A DNA stretch of 64,000 nt, taken from contig OX637335.1 in NCBI GenBank assembly GCA_951799405.1, forward strand, positions 23,130,342 through 23,194,341, read 5' to 3'. A program made the translations under genes and the position numbers. Shown piece by piece: positions 23,701 through 32,948 of this stretch (positions are counted from its first letter, which is position 1; each line of letters begins with the position of its first letter). Origin of the DNA: Agapetus fuscipes. Lineage: Eukaryota; Arthropoda; Insecta; Trichoptera; Glossosomatidae. The notes beneath the pieces are model-generated. The model was given only the letters and a program-made list of their open reading frames with translations. It did no database searches and was not told the DNA's origin.

Positions 23701-25197
23701 GGTCAGCGTCATACTAACCTATAAGTCAAGGAAGTCAAGACACATAAAAATCAGTTGTTTGACTTGTATTTGAATTATCTGCAACAATTTTTTCTTCTGT
23801 AACTTCTTGCTGTGACGGTCAAGCAAATAAGGCGTTGACAATCGAAGCGCAGGTTCAGACCCCGCCATGTCTTCGACGATAACTTTGACCCTGTTTCAAC
23901 AGACGTCATTGGGTCATTATTAATTAACAATTCATTAAAAGATAAAGTAATGAATTATTAATTGATGATGTTAATACCTGTTTCCCAGAAAGTAAACCTT
24001 GTAAAATATAACTTGTGTATTTTCCTTCCAGATTGGTCCCTCATATGTTCATTTGAATCTCACGTTCCCGTTTGGTCGCATAGTAATCCTGCAGACAGTG
24101 TTGCCACAGGGGCCTTTACTCCAGAGGGTTATTCACCGCCTGTATGCTCCTCCGCGCTTCCTTCTCCTGGCTCGGCCAATCATGTGGGCAGAAACAATGA
24201 TGGTAAGCACTTTCCATACTTCTTCATTTCTATGTGAGATCTCAGTGAAGGCCTCAGTACTTTTAAATAATGAAAGAATTCAGAAAATTTTCACTTATAA
24301 TAATAATAATTATTATTTATTTGGTGAGCACTGTTTTTGTGTGTATCACACCTCAAGAGCCCTCTGCGACCTTGGTCGTCGCTGTAGAAAGCGCCAATTC
24401 TCAAGCAAGACCCAGGTGTTGTAAGGTTGGATGGACCTTTCAGTGACCGGTCTTTGGTAAAGGTTTATGAATTTTTCAACCCAGCGAAGAGCACATTTGT
24501 AAATATAAATGGTATATTCTTGTGGTCTGCTGGGATTCGAATCCACAACTTTCCATTTACGAGTCGGAAGTGTTGCCACTGGACTACGGACCGGTCCAAG
24601 AAATGCCAACAACACGCGGTGTACCTAGCGGTCACCCATCCAATTAGCATCCGCGCCCAATGTTGCTTAACTTCGGTGATCTGATGAGAACCGGTGCTTT
24701 CAACATGGTATCGTTATGTGATACTGTACTGTATAAAAAAATACTTGGCAGCTTAAATTACAAGTTGCACATGTACATATACTTGCTGCTTGCAGTTTGG
24801 TCATTATTTTTACTTTGAGTTGTTTCATTTCAGTTCATTTTTATTTTATCTTTACTTTACTGAAGTCTGACTGAAAATCAAACCAAGCAATCAAATTCAA
24901 TTCAATTCATGAATATCTATTGTGAAAAGAAATATTCTGAAAAGACATTATTCTAAATACTTATTTTTTTTATACATAACTTTTGACGCAAGGTTAACAA
25001 CAATCCAATGATTTCAGTTCATGCGAGATGTGGCCATATGGAACAAAAAGCGTTACTTGAGCACTCCCGTGCTGGTGAAGACGGACCGCAGCATCAAGGC
25101 CTACAGGAACTTCTTCAAGCAGTTCTACACCCAGAACAGCATCAGCTTTGAAGAGGCCGTCACTAACTGCGGGGCTGCCACTCCAATGGACTGGTAG
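17509..25197 (+). CDS. nvd: neverland, cholesterol 7-desaturase (Rieske oxygenase), 8 coding exons
   Basis: Joined exons 17509-17712, 18762-18930, 19807-19992, 20938-21116, 21830-21935, 23162-23289, 24032-24202 and 25018-25197 stay in phase with GT/AG borders and give about 440 aa, normal for the family. Residues 42-62 form a membrane anchor. The Rieske [2Fe-2S] ligands are visible as C145-P-H147 and C164-P-F-H167. NGADINHLNSLH (251-262) supplies the non-haem iron ligands. The family converts cholesterol to 7-dehydrocholesterol at the first step of ecdysteroid synthesis. The start is the only Met before the membrane segment, just after a possible acceptor (TTGCAG at 17497), so a 5' UTR exon probably lies upstream. 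The exon 3 donor is the least certain border. Confidence 0.93.
17783..17818 (+). mobile_element. SINE family B head fragment in nvd intron 1
   Basis: TAGTCCGATCAATAGCTCAG then TTGGTAGAT is a tRNA-like A-box fragment of SINE B. The rest of the element is absent. Confidence 0.6.
18085..18715 (-). mobile_element. SINE family C, copy 3, split by a Penelope-like tail
   Basis: The 3' half is at 18085-18238 (GCAAAGCGCCAATACTCAAG, GGATGGACCTTTACTGACTG, CAACGAAGAGCATATTTGA) and the tRNA-like head is at 18618-18715 (TATATTTTTTTGTGCTCCGC, GGACTGCGGACCGGTC). The 379 bp between belong to a Penelope-like element. Confidence 0.85.
18238..18617 (+). pseudogene. Penelope-like element C-terminus and 3' tail with hammerhead-like motif
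   Basis: 18241-18402 reads LEALEIDKYVKSGRKI..NIQ.P..NSPLLNIL..., matching the C-terminus after the GIY-YIG domain in the fragment at 11951 (LEALEIYKKK..VN.Q.P..SPIL), then TAG at 18400. A C-rich 3' region follows, then CCGAAGA, T, stem GGTGG/CCACC, GAAA at 18483-18510: a hammerhead-like core with T4 changed to C. It is a 5'-truncated insertion into a SINE C. Confidence 0.75.
18762..18930 (+). CDS. nvd: nvd coding exon 2
   Basis: Acceptor TCGCAG at 18756-18761, donor GTAAGA at 18931, phase 0 in and phase 1 out. Encodes PYPDGWFGILES, conserved just before the Rieske domain in this family. Confidence 0.93.
19130..19450 (-). mobile_element. SINE family B, copy 6 (nvd intron 2)
   Basis: Complement-strand copy, ATAGTGTAACTTCTTGCCGC to GAGCTATCGACCGGA, with a deletion in the A-box region (CAAGCACTGAGCTATCG). 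Confidence 0.9.
19583..19727 (-). mobile_element. SINE family B, copy 7, internally deleted
   Basis: Only the 3' terminus (GCTACACATATAGTGTAACT), part of the body and the head (CACCTGAGTTGTCGACCGGA) remain, joined at about 19675-19695. Confidence 0.82.
19807..19992 (+). CDS. nvd: nvd coding exon 3 (Rieske domain)
   Basis: Acceptor GTCAG at 19802-19806. Encodes YCPHLGANMAEG and CLECPFHKWRF. I place the donor at GTAACT (19993) because it restores phase with exon 4; without splicing the frame runs on to a stop at 20127-20129. Confidence 0.88.
20130..20937. other. nvd intron 3, no recognised repeat
   Basis: AT-rich intron sequence with A and T runs; no exon, SINE or inverted repeat was identified. 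Confidence 0.5.
20938..21116 (+). CDS. nvd: nvd coding exon 4
   Basis: Acceptor CTCCAG, donor GTTTGT. Encodes WESCEVNGMVFVWHHS and WTFMGRNDFLIACHLQ, the link from the Rieske to the catalytic domain. Confidence 0.92.
21167..21445 (-). mobile_element. SINE family B, copy 8 (nvd intron 4)
   Basis: Diverged complement-strand copy: TAAGCTACACATGTAGTGCA, then CAACCACTTCAGTTGAAGTG and GGATTCAAACCCGGGCTC. Confidence 0.85.
21830..21935 (+). CDS. nvd: nvd coding exon 5 (iron-binding motif)
   Basis: Acceptor TTGTAG, donor GTGAGT. Starts DIPENGADINHLNSLH, the mononuclear iron site. Confidence 0.93.
22095..22240 (+). mobile_element. SINE family B, copy 9 (3' half)
   Basis: Starts at CACTTCAACTGAAGTGATTG and runs to GTTACACTATATGTGTAGC; the tRNA-like head is missing. 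Confidence 0.85.
22325..22560. mobile_element. MITE family H, copy 4
   Basis: Left terminus CTATCGATACCTTAAAAGTA, then GCTACCATGGGTTTTTCAG and CTTATTATGAGAAGTTACAC as in copy 1. Confidence 0.75.
22680..22765 (+). mobile_element. SINE-like family G, fragment
   Basis: GGAGGCGCATCTGCGGAGGT and an (ACAGT)n tail resemble the 3' end of family G. Confidence 0.45.
23162..23289 (+). CDS. nvd: nvd coding exon 6
   Basis: Acceptor TTACAG, donor GTACTT. Encodes HVWCGQWAPTSIPHEASV and LRHDIQLFGKYNIGG. Confidence 0.92.
23366..23735 (-). mobile_element. SINE family A, copy 6, with internal insertion
   Basis: Complement-strand SINE A interrupted at about 23433-23565 by foreign sequence ending CGGAGGAAGGCCTTCCCGAT. 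nvd intron 6. Confidence 0.8.
23815..23915. repeat. tRNA-like repeat K, fragment
   Basis: GGTCAAGCAAATAAGGCGTT, GGTTCAGACCCCGCC (B-box-like) and CGACGATAACTTTGACCCTG match the copy at 26215-26410. Confidence 0.55.
24032..24202 (+). CDS. nvd: nvd coding exon 7
   Basis: Acceptor TTCCAG, donor GTAAGC. Encodes IGPSYVHLNLTFPFGRIV through PRFLLLARPIMWAETMM. Confidence 0.92.
24310..24605 (-). mobile_element. SINE family C, copy 4 (nvd intron 7)
   Basis: Near full-length complement-strand copy, GGTGAGCACTGTTTTTGTGT to ACTGGACTACGGACCGGTCC. Confidence 0.9.
25018..25197 (+). CDS. nvd: nvd coding exon 8 (C-terminus, stop)
   Basis: Acceptor TTTCAG. Encodes FMRDVAIWNKKRYLSTPVL and ends ATPMDW followed by TAG at 25195-25197. 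Confidence 0.93.
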   Translation, partial: FMRDVAIWNKKRYLSTPVLVKTDRSIKAYRNFFKQFYTQNSISFEEAVTNCGAATPMDW

Positions 25198-26560
25198 TCA
25201 ACGTTCAAGTCATCTTTATTTATGTTGAGAGAATTTGTTTCCTTAAGGTGATATTCAGAGACAGCATATCCATGAATCATCCACCTTGACAACACTGTTT
25301 AAGGGAAATGTAGCAGAAGTAGATTGACATTCAGCATATACCTATTTGAGAACTGCTTGAAGAAGTTCCTTGATTATGAGCGTTAGATGAGATATGAATC
25401 TTAAATGTCAAAATGTCTCCGCAACGTCGATTATAGATCCTCCAGAGTGTGAATCTTTTACAAAAGAAGAATGATCTGTGGACCATCTATGGATTAAATG
25501 TTTCTGAATTACACTGTTAGGAAGGCTTCACGGCCATTGTCTAATGATGGAAATTCTTCTGTTTCTTTGCGACACTGGCTGTAGGTATGTAAAAACGTAA
25601 AGAACATCAAATACTTTCGTCCGTCAGTTGAATCTATGACTCTAAAGATGTCACGCACAGACAGCAGTGAAACATTTGTCCCAATGACAAATCATGGGCA
25701 AAAACCAAAAGCCCAAAAGAAAAATCTCCATCTAATTGATTAGTTTTTAGTAAGATTGCCGAATGTTTATGTGTTCCAGTTTAAAACTTTCAATGCATTT
25801 TTATTTATTGTAGGTAATGTTTAAAACAAGATTTGGATAATGATTCTCAGGACTCTTCAAAATTAAAAAAATACATAATTTATTATTTTTTAAGAATGGT
25901 TTATTTGAAACCTTACTTATTATTTATTGACAAGTTAGCATTTAACTATTATTTCTTTTTAACTAGGAACTGTAGTTTTAATAATAAATTACTTTTAAAT
26001 ATTTTAAATAAGTGAATAATTTAATACTATTTGTTTGATATGAAATTGTGAAAAGGTTTAGATACTGCTTTACCACTATTTTTTTTTTTTTATCAATTCC
26101 TTAAAAATCGAGTATAAATTTATCGTTATGAAGTTCAGACACCAATTTAAGTTAAGAACATAATATATTGGGAGCATCTGAAAAAAGAGCTTTTTAAATA
26201 AGTTGTATCATGTCGCTGGGATGGTCAAGGAAATAAGGCGTTGGCACTTAAATCTGCGTTATGGAAACTAGCGCCGGTTCGAACCCCGCCTGCACCATGT
26301 CCTATCGAAAATAACTTCGACCCTGGTTCAACAAATGTCATTGCATGCACACAAGCATCCGCTTTCGCATGAAGGCCAACTGGCCAGGCAAAAAAAGGTT
26401 GTGAATAGCATTCCTCCTCTTTTTAATGCAAAGAATATGAAAGATTCCTTGAAGAACACATACTATGCACTGTAAGCTATATGATCATGACATAATTGTA
26501 TGTACTTTAGTGAATAGAAGAAAATGATATTATTTATCCTTAGTGTATTACATAGATGCA
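25198..26560 (+). other. Probable nvd 3' UTR and intergenic stretch
   Basis: No further exon. Candidate poly(A) signal AATAAA at 26561-26566. Contains tRNA-like repeat K at 26215-26410. Confidence 0.45.
26215..26410 (+). mobile_element. tRNA-like SINE K
   Basis: GGATGGTCAAGGAAATAAGG, then B-box GGTTCGAACCCCGCC at 26276, ATAACTTCGACCCTGGTTCA, and GGCCAACTGGCCAGGC. The end piece CAGGCAAAAAAGGTTG recurs at 11113. Likely a third tRNA-derived family. Confidence 0.55.
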
Positions 26561-26602
26561 AATAAAACATAGATCATAAGCAATTTAAGTAAAACTTTAT
26601 TT
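26561..26602. terminator. Back-to-back poly(A) signals of nvd and CCDC28
   Basis: AATAAA on + at 26561-26566 and AATAAA on - (TTTATT at 26596-26601) lie 30 bp apart between the convergent genes. The assignment to each gene is inference. Confidence 0.4.
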
Positions 26603-27088
26603 AAATATCTTATACTTACTATACAATACATTATATAAAAAAATTACATGAATAAATTACATTTATTTTTACACATTTTCTAGTAAGATACACTAGAATA
26701 CCACAATCTTTTTTGTATTATTCTCCCATTGTTCCACAATTACATACACCATCAAAAAATAATTCCCTCCAAAATATCGCCACAAAAAGGTAATCAACTA
26801 GTCAGCATTATACTGACACTGAGGTAACAAATCCTAGTTTTTCTTTTTGGATATTATGACCACCAAAAATATACACTTCTGAGATTTACAGTTTATAAAA
26901 AAAATTAAACAAATTGTGTCAATGAGCAAACATTCAACATGTCTATGGGACTAGGGTTAGCATGTATGAAAACATTTTTTATTTACAGATTTCCAAGGCT
27001 AGAAAAGGTTTATTGCATTACTTATGAGTTTCAAGAGACTACACTACTTATTTGTTTATATCATCAGTGGACGCTGCTCAGGTTTAGA

Positions 27089-27224
27089 TCAATGGTTGTT
27101 TTCTTCACTGACACGGTGCAGATGCTCTATAGAGGTGGACAGTTCCTCTAGGCTCTTCACAAGTCTTGCCATGGTCTCTCTAGCACTTGCCGGCTTAGCT
27201 GGTGCGTCTGGATCTGAACCCAAT
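27089..27224 (-). CDS. Ccdc28: Ccdc28 coding exon 4, stop
   Basis: Acceptor CCTTAG. Encodes LGSDPDAPAKPASARETM and SLEELSTSIEHLHRVSEENN, stop TGA at 27091-27089. Confidence 0.88.
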
Positions 27225-30200
27225 CTAAGGAAACAATACAAATTCTAAGTTTCAAAATATATTTTCAATCCAGCCATATTAATTCAATTGTATGCAGAGT
27301 AGATTTGAGAAGAGAGAGAGATTTGCTTGACAACTAATGGCAGGAGCGAGCATTCTATATAGGCAACAGAAGACAAGATATGTTAAAGAATGGATTAACC
27401 TTGAAATTCAGATTTCAAATTGAAATTTATGATTACGGTCGTTAGACATTTTAAAGAGGACACACGTCTCCTGAGGACGTCGGATATGACTCCGACGAAA
27501 TGTAGAGAAAATCGTTCTTCTCTTTTGCACGGTCAGTAAAATTTGTTTTTTTCATTCTTTGAAATTTATGGTTCAATTTGAGTCATTCTTTTAATCAAAA
27601 CCTATTTTCAATAATTCTTTTAAGGCAAAAGAATAAATATTTATATTTTCTATGGTTTGTGTATTAAACACTGAAAATTAATATTGTTTTTTTTTTTTAC
27701 TTTTCAGAATAAATAAATATTTATTCTGAAATGAAATTGCCTCTTCCAACTGCATGCCTATGACAAATAAATCAGAAACATTGTATAAACTCACCTAGAT
27801 TGCGTAAATTGAAAAAATGTATCACTAAATAAAATGTAATTTGTCGTGTGTGTTCCTTGACTTATAGGTTGGTGTGCGGCTGTCCACCCATGCTGTAAAA
27901 ATGGTTCACTTTGCCAATGTCACCCCTGTCTCAGGGAAGGACGGCAAGAGTTGCAGGGTGTATGTCCATTTTAGATTTGGTTTTTATGTTGTAGGTTCAC
28001 ATGAGGCATGTACAAGCGCGAACTTGTACAAGTCTGGTATGTATGTGAATCTCCAATGTAACATATCTTTGCAACTTAGATTAGATTAGATTAGATTAGA
28101 AATCCCTTTCTAGGAGTGCCATCATATTTTCCATACATTTTTGATTTACGCAATCAAGGTGAGATTTACACCATGTTTTATACTCGGGGTACTGTATTTT
28201 TCCGAAGACGGGGTTATAAAGAAATCATCATCTTCACTATCAATTAGGAAGTCACAGAATAATCAATTGCTTACTTGAAATGAAGTCTCGCTAGGTCATC
28301 CTGCTGTTGCCTCACATGTGCCAGCTGTTCCGTGTGATGTGCACTCACGTCTCCAGCTCGGAAGGCGGCCAACAGCTGCAACAGCGCCGCCTGTGTCTGC
28401 ACCGTCTACAACACAACAATAACAACACTTCACCACGACTATAAAACATTGTGTGACTTGATGCTGGAGAGATGTTTTCCGGGATCTGTTGCCGTGGTCT
28501 ATGGGAGCTGGAGCTTCCGGACATTTTACCCATGTCTACGATTGACTTCTTCATCATCCACAGTTTTCATCAAGATCATCTTCATCATCACACGTCATGC
28601 TGAAGAAGCCCATCGTAGACATGGACGAAACGTTCGGAAGCTTCAGCTCCCATAGACCACAGCAACAGATCCTGGAAAACATCTCTCAAGCATCATCAGC
28701 CGGCCGTGTAAGCCTGAAACTCTTATTGTGTAACTCTCTCTCAATCACATAAATAGAAAATGTATGGAAGATATAACACCACCTCTAGTGAGTCATTTAC
28801 TTTTCATAGATTTTTTCTATTTACTTGATATGATTTCTTGACTTGTTGGTTGGTATGGGGCAGACTACGCATACTATAAAAAATGGTTCACTTTTCTTTT
28901 CAGACCTCATTAATTATTTAAAACGTTAACAAACCAAGTTTCTACCTACATCAATCTCTCTATAATGCAGAATGGTCTCCGAACATTCAAACCATCCCTC
29001 GGATATGTGACATCATCCATAGTAAACTAAATGTGGATTTCTAATAGTTAGGGATTAGTTCACAGCACTATGAGCCCATACAATGCTAAATGCTAATGAA
29101 GTTACGGTATAATAATATTAATGGTGTAATAAAGTAAACGGTTATGCTAAATGCAGTATGTTGCACTTGAATATCTTTTCAAACTACCTACTAAATATAG
29201 TACAACACCTTCTCTCAGGGTCTCTCCCCTCCACTGACCTACGCCCTGTATATCCATCCCATCCGGGGATGTGTCACAGGACTCGCATGCAAAAGTTATG
29301 TGAGATGCGAGTGGCAGAAGGCCCTCCCGTGAAGCTACACTTTCCCAAGTGTTTACACAAAGCAAAGGAGGCTCAGAAATCACTGAAAGATTATAGCCGT
29401 GAGGTTTAGAGCTCGATGATTTTAAATTTACAAACAAAAATGCAAAGTGATTCTGAGCATCTTAACATATGACTTAAGGCCTAGAATTCAAGATGCTACA
29501 ACTGAGACTGTTCGGGAGGCGCTCTCCTGACTAAGTGGCCAACCACCATAGAGACGGAAAAGAATAGAGAAAATAGAAAGAATGTCGGTCTAATTAGACC
29601 GACGAGTTAAATATAGTACAGAAACTACGACGCTCTGTACTGTCTTTAGCCTGGCCGTGACATCATATCGCCACCTTAAAGGCAAAACTGAAAAAGTGAT
29701 GATTCACTGATTTGAGAAATTGTGGATAAAACATTTCATTGGGTATAACTTATCATAGTAAGTGAACTAATTATAAGGAAGTGCTCATTAAGAACTTCTA
29801 AACTACAGGATCTTTACACTTTGTTAGTGTTTTCTCTCATAGGAAATAGGGAAAAAGCTGCATTTATCTAAAACACCTTGCCAGCTTAATATGTCACTCA
29901 TTCTTATGTTCATTTGAGGTTTGGATTTTATTTGTAAGTACACATTCAGCATTTGTAAGCGCGAACTACACTTGTTGGTTTGTGGGCATACATCTGAGAG
30001 CTTTAAATGAATATATCCTTGCAACTTAGATTATAGATTTATTATATTATTCAGTTTTACCTTTGAGGTATCGATATATTCCCCAAATTTCAAATATTCA
30101 GTCCATTAAAAATTCTAAGTAAATGTGGGCATAGTTACATTGTTCTGAGCATCCTTGTTGACGGCAGAGTTGCTGGATGAGGCTGGTTGTGTTTGGTTGG

Positions 30201-31459
30201 GGGGGCAGGGGGGCGGAGGGCCGCGGGGGCGGGGCACACGCCGCTCACTCACGTACGCCAACCTAAACTCATAATAACACACTGTCATTATGAAAAATAA
30301 TGAGGAATAAGGGCAGCAATAATGGAAGTTTTTTCCTTCTCTTCTGACTGCAATTACTGTGTATTTAAATTAAATTAATGTTTCCAACCACTGTTCCTAC
30401 ATAGAAATGAATACATTAACAGAGACATTATTTTGGTTGTTCAGTACTAATGTTTATGTGGTTGTCATGGCAACGTGTAACTCACTAGTGTTGAGTAAAA
30501 ATATTAGTGCGGGGATAAAACGATTGAATCCAATATCAAGTAGGTAATATCATCCTTATTTTAGGCATTGAAAAGTTACAACACAACATTTATTACACAT
30601 CCCTTTAAGAGTCCTATTTGCCATTAAAATTACAATAAATAAAAATACAGAAGTCAAATACACAACTTAATTATAGTATGGACTTTGCACAAATTTTGAA
30701 ATGGGGTCTGGACATTTTTTTTAATTTTGAACTTCTTTCTTCGCAAGCAAACAATTGTGTTGTATGTATCCATGTAAATAAATAAAAAATGTTATCATTA
30801 CTTCGGATGGACATTCTGTCGGTGGACATTATATTGTGGCAACATTTTGTCAGGTGAACATTTTTTCGCGTGGACATTTTGTCAATGGACATTTTGTGGT
30901 ATGGAGATTATGTCGGACATTTTGTCGATGGACATTATGTCAGTGGTCATTTTGTCAGTGGACATTTTTTCACATGGTCATTTTGTCGGGTGGATATTGT
31001 GTCGTTGGATATTCTGTCTACGGACATATTGTCATGGAACCTTTTTATGGTAAAGGAGTCTGAGCGTGTTTGGCACCAATGTTCTAAATTTTAATTTAGA
31101 ACATTGACTATGTCAAAGACATCTAATCTAATCTATGAAAATAGAGTCTTTAGCAACCTATGACAAAACATTAGTTATCCTACGCCCTACCGACCCAGTC
31201 GGGTGGTCTCATAAAATGTTTGTCTTTGCTGATGTGCAGATCTCATTTTGTTTGTTTGCTTGCGCCTTATTCCTGCAGCATTAAGGTTTATTTAGATATT
31301 CGAATTTTGAAAAAATAAATACCTAGTAGGATGATGCTTGTGTTGCAAGCTAACAGAAGACGGCGGAGGAGAAAGAGACAACGAGAGAGCACTTGTCCTG
31401 CTCTCTCCGACCTCTACAGCTTCCTCTTCATCCCCTACAAGTTGCTGTCTTTCAGCCAT
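27089..31459 (-). CDS. Ccdc28: CCDC28A/B homologue, 4 coding exons
   Basis: Exons on -: 31323-31459, 30139-30262, 28275-28405 and 27089-27224; all borders are GT/AG and phases fit (2, 0, 2), giving about 175 aa, close to human CCDC28A/B. The conserved C-terminal half is clear: LLQLLAAFRAG..., EQLAHVRQQQDDLARLHFKL and RLVKSLEELSTSIEHLH, a coiled-coil-forming domain. The N-terminal part is low-complexity (SPPPSS, RGPPPPCPPNQTQ), as in family members. In vertebrates CCDC28B binds Bardet-Biedl proteins and modulates cilium length and TORC2; the insect role is unknown to me. It faces nvd tail to tail. Intron 2 holds foldback and MITE H sequence. Confidence 0.85.
27467..27508 (+). ncRNA. Hammerhead-ribozyme-like motif
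   Basis: TCTC (27467-27470), CTGAGGA core (27471-27477), extra C, stem II GTCGGA/TCCGAC with a 6-nt loop, GAAA (27497-27500), ATGT as minimal stem III, predicted cleavage after A27504, then GAGA pairing with TCTC. Just downstream of the Ccdc28 stop-exon acceptor, in intron 3. Activity is untested and the core has one extra base before stem II. Confidence 0.55.
27857..28105 (+). mobile_element. SINE family A, copy 7 (Ccdc28 intron 3)
   Basis: Forward copy, CCTTGACTTATAGGTTGGTG to TTGCAACTTAGATTAGATTA with tandem TTAGA tail. Its 5' flank (27812-27856) matches the flank of copy 10 at 33231-33275. Confidence 0.9.
28275..28405 (-). CDS. Ccdc28: Ccdc28 coding exon 3
   Basis: Acceptor TTGTAG, donor GTAAGC. 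Encodes TVQTQAALLQLLAAFRAGDV and VRQQQDDLARLHF. Confidence 0.88.
28455..28702. mobile_element. Foldback element P, copy 1
   Basis: Left arm GATGTTTTCCGGGATCTGTT and GGGAGCTGGAGCTTCCGGAC pair with the complements at 28640-28690; the loop is GATCATCTTCATC-rich. The right arm holds a hammerhead-like core (CTGAAGA 28600-28606, stem with one mismatch, GAAA 28627-28630, ACGT). It lies 50 bp upstream of Ccdc28 exon 3. Confidence 0.78.
28838..28902 (+). mobile_element. SINE family A, 5' fragment
   Basis: TTCTTGACTTGTTGGTTGGT, then ACTATAAAAAATGGTTCACT; truncated after about 60 bp. Confidence 0.65.
29209..29409 (+). CDS. Unidentified candidate terminal exon or retrocopy fragment
   Basis: Preceded by a good acceptor (CTTCTCTCAG at 29209-29218). 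The frame GSLPSTDLRPVYPSHPGM...RTRMQKLCEMRVAEG...EAQKSLKDYSREV ends with TAG at 29407-29409 and is GC-richer than its surroundings. I do not recognise the protein and find no upstream partner exon on this strand. It lies inside Ccdc28 intron 2 on the opposite strand. Confidence 0.25.
   Translation, partial: LLSGSLPSTDLRPVYPSHPGMCHRTRMQKLCEMRVAEGPPVKLHFPKCLHKAKEAQKSLKDYSREV
29668..30085. mobile_element. MITE family H, copy 5, containing a SINE A fragment
   Basis: Left terminus CATATCGCCACCTTAAAGGC (29667), right terminus CAGTTTTACCTTTGAGGTAT (30052). A 5'-truncated SINE A (about 29905-30042, TTTGAGGTTTGGATTTTATT to TTGCAACTTAGATTATAG) interrupts it. Confidence 0.8.
30139..30262 (-). CDS. Ccdc28: Ccdc28 coding exon 2 (Pro-rich)
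   Basis: Acceptor TTTAG, donor GTAACT. The in-phase frame RVPRPRGPPPPCPPNQTQ...NSAVNKDAQNN has no stop. GC-rich with G/C runs on the + strand. Confidence 0.72.
30806..31040 (+). repeat. Degenerate 15-16-bp tandem repeat (GTGGACATTTTGTC)
   Basis: Around 15 variant units of GTGGACATTTTGTCA, with spacings of 14-17 bp (for example 30860, 30885, 30917, 30931, 30947, 30974). All three forward frames stay open by composition only. Confidence 0.85.
31323..31459 (-). CDS. Ccdc28: Ccdc28 coding exon 1
   Basis: ATG at 31459; MAERQQLVGDEEEAVEVGES and a Ser/Pro-rich stretch; donor GTATTT on - at 31322. Ends with a split codon completed by exon 2. Confidence 0.7.
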
Positions 31460-31465
31460 CTAAAG

Positions 31466-32810
31466 AAAATGACATATTATCAATTTGGTGATGTTATTGC
31501 AAGAATGAAAAGTAAAAATATTTTTCTTACATTGCCGCACTTAACAACTTGTCAGGTTATGGTAAGGGTGTAGTTCCTGCGCAATACTGAAGAAATAAAT
31601 AAAACAGAGAATAAATCCATGGATCGCGAACTAATAAATATTTGGGATTTTTTTCTTCTAAAAATAGTAATAATAATTTGTCAGTTTGACAGTCCGGAAA
31701 ACATTGCCATACTCTTGGAAGAAATTCCAATATTCATTCATAAAAATATTTAGGTATTTACCTAACATGATTAGTTGTTTTGGAGAATGATTGTACGTTA
31801 TTTATACCCATTTATACCATTAATATTGTTAAAAAGGGAGGATCAGAAACCAATAAGTAAAGAATAGAACTCATCGCGTGAAACGAAAGCGAAAACGAAA
31901 TAACACAAGCCCGGAAATCACCATCGGGAAGAGAAGAAGATTTCTTACCTCGCCATGTTTATCAGCTGACAGTTCAATGAAATGGCCTTTGATTAATTTT
32001 ATCCGACATTGGTGATGCATTCATAGTATTTTCCATTATCTTATGTAGGAGGGTGTTATTTGCAGAATAATAAAAATAAAGTTCATCTGTGATAAGTGAA
32101 GATTTGTTTTGTAACATGTGAAACGAGTGACACTTATTATTTGCGGTAAAAAAGCGTGCGACAAAATTGACCCTATTCCTTGTCAAAGGTCTAGGTCATG
32201 ATCTTGTCTATTGTGAAATGTATCTTTATAACCAAGTCAGCGACTAATTTTAGTTTTCTTCATAGTTTATCAATGAATCTGTGATATTTTTCATTTGCCT
32301 GCAACGGTCCCCAACCGATGAAAATACTCTACAACCCTGAAAACAGCAATATTGCGTCACCCTTTTGACAGTTCGTACACAAAAGCTAGGTTAATTTTTA
32401 GTTTACACAATACAGCATGAAGTATAGGACAGCGAAGCTCAAAATAAATGGTAACTATAAAATATGTTTATCATTGTACAATAAAATATTTATGAATACA
32501 AAAATCATATTAGTGCTTTTTCAGGTTAATGAATATTTCAGAAATAAAGCTGAAATTGTATCACTTTTTCTAATGGGTATTCTAGTTGGTAATGGGTAAT
32601 ATTATCTTACTACTAAATCGAATGCTCTGGAGAAGTAAGATAATGCTGTATAGCATTGACTTTTGGAATATTGCAAGATAACTTTTTTTTTAATGACTCA
32701 TTCGATTTTACTTAGAATTTAGCAAACATTATTTCCTCAATCAATTGACTTCATATAATTTACCCTGTAAATAAAGCCTTGGAATCTCCCAGACAGACTC
32801 AGGACAAATT
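31466..32810. other. Upstream region of Ccdc28 and intergenic stretch
   Basis: Nothing recognised beyond AT-rich sequence. A promoter for Ccdc28 would lie here, but I cannot point to elements. Confidence 0.35.
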
Positions 32811-32948
32811 TGTAGAAATGCGCGTTTTTTCTCAACGGGCAAACGTCACAACTCTATGTGATTGTGGTCTTTAGAAATCGATAAAAAAATATTTGTTTAC
32901 CTTTTCCCTACTTTTTTTAGTTATTAAATTTACTCCGAGTCCATTCTT

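Noticed and set aside
31331..31573. 80-codon + strand frame
   Set aside because: It is the antisense shadow of Ccdc28 coding exon 1.
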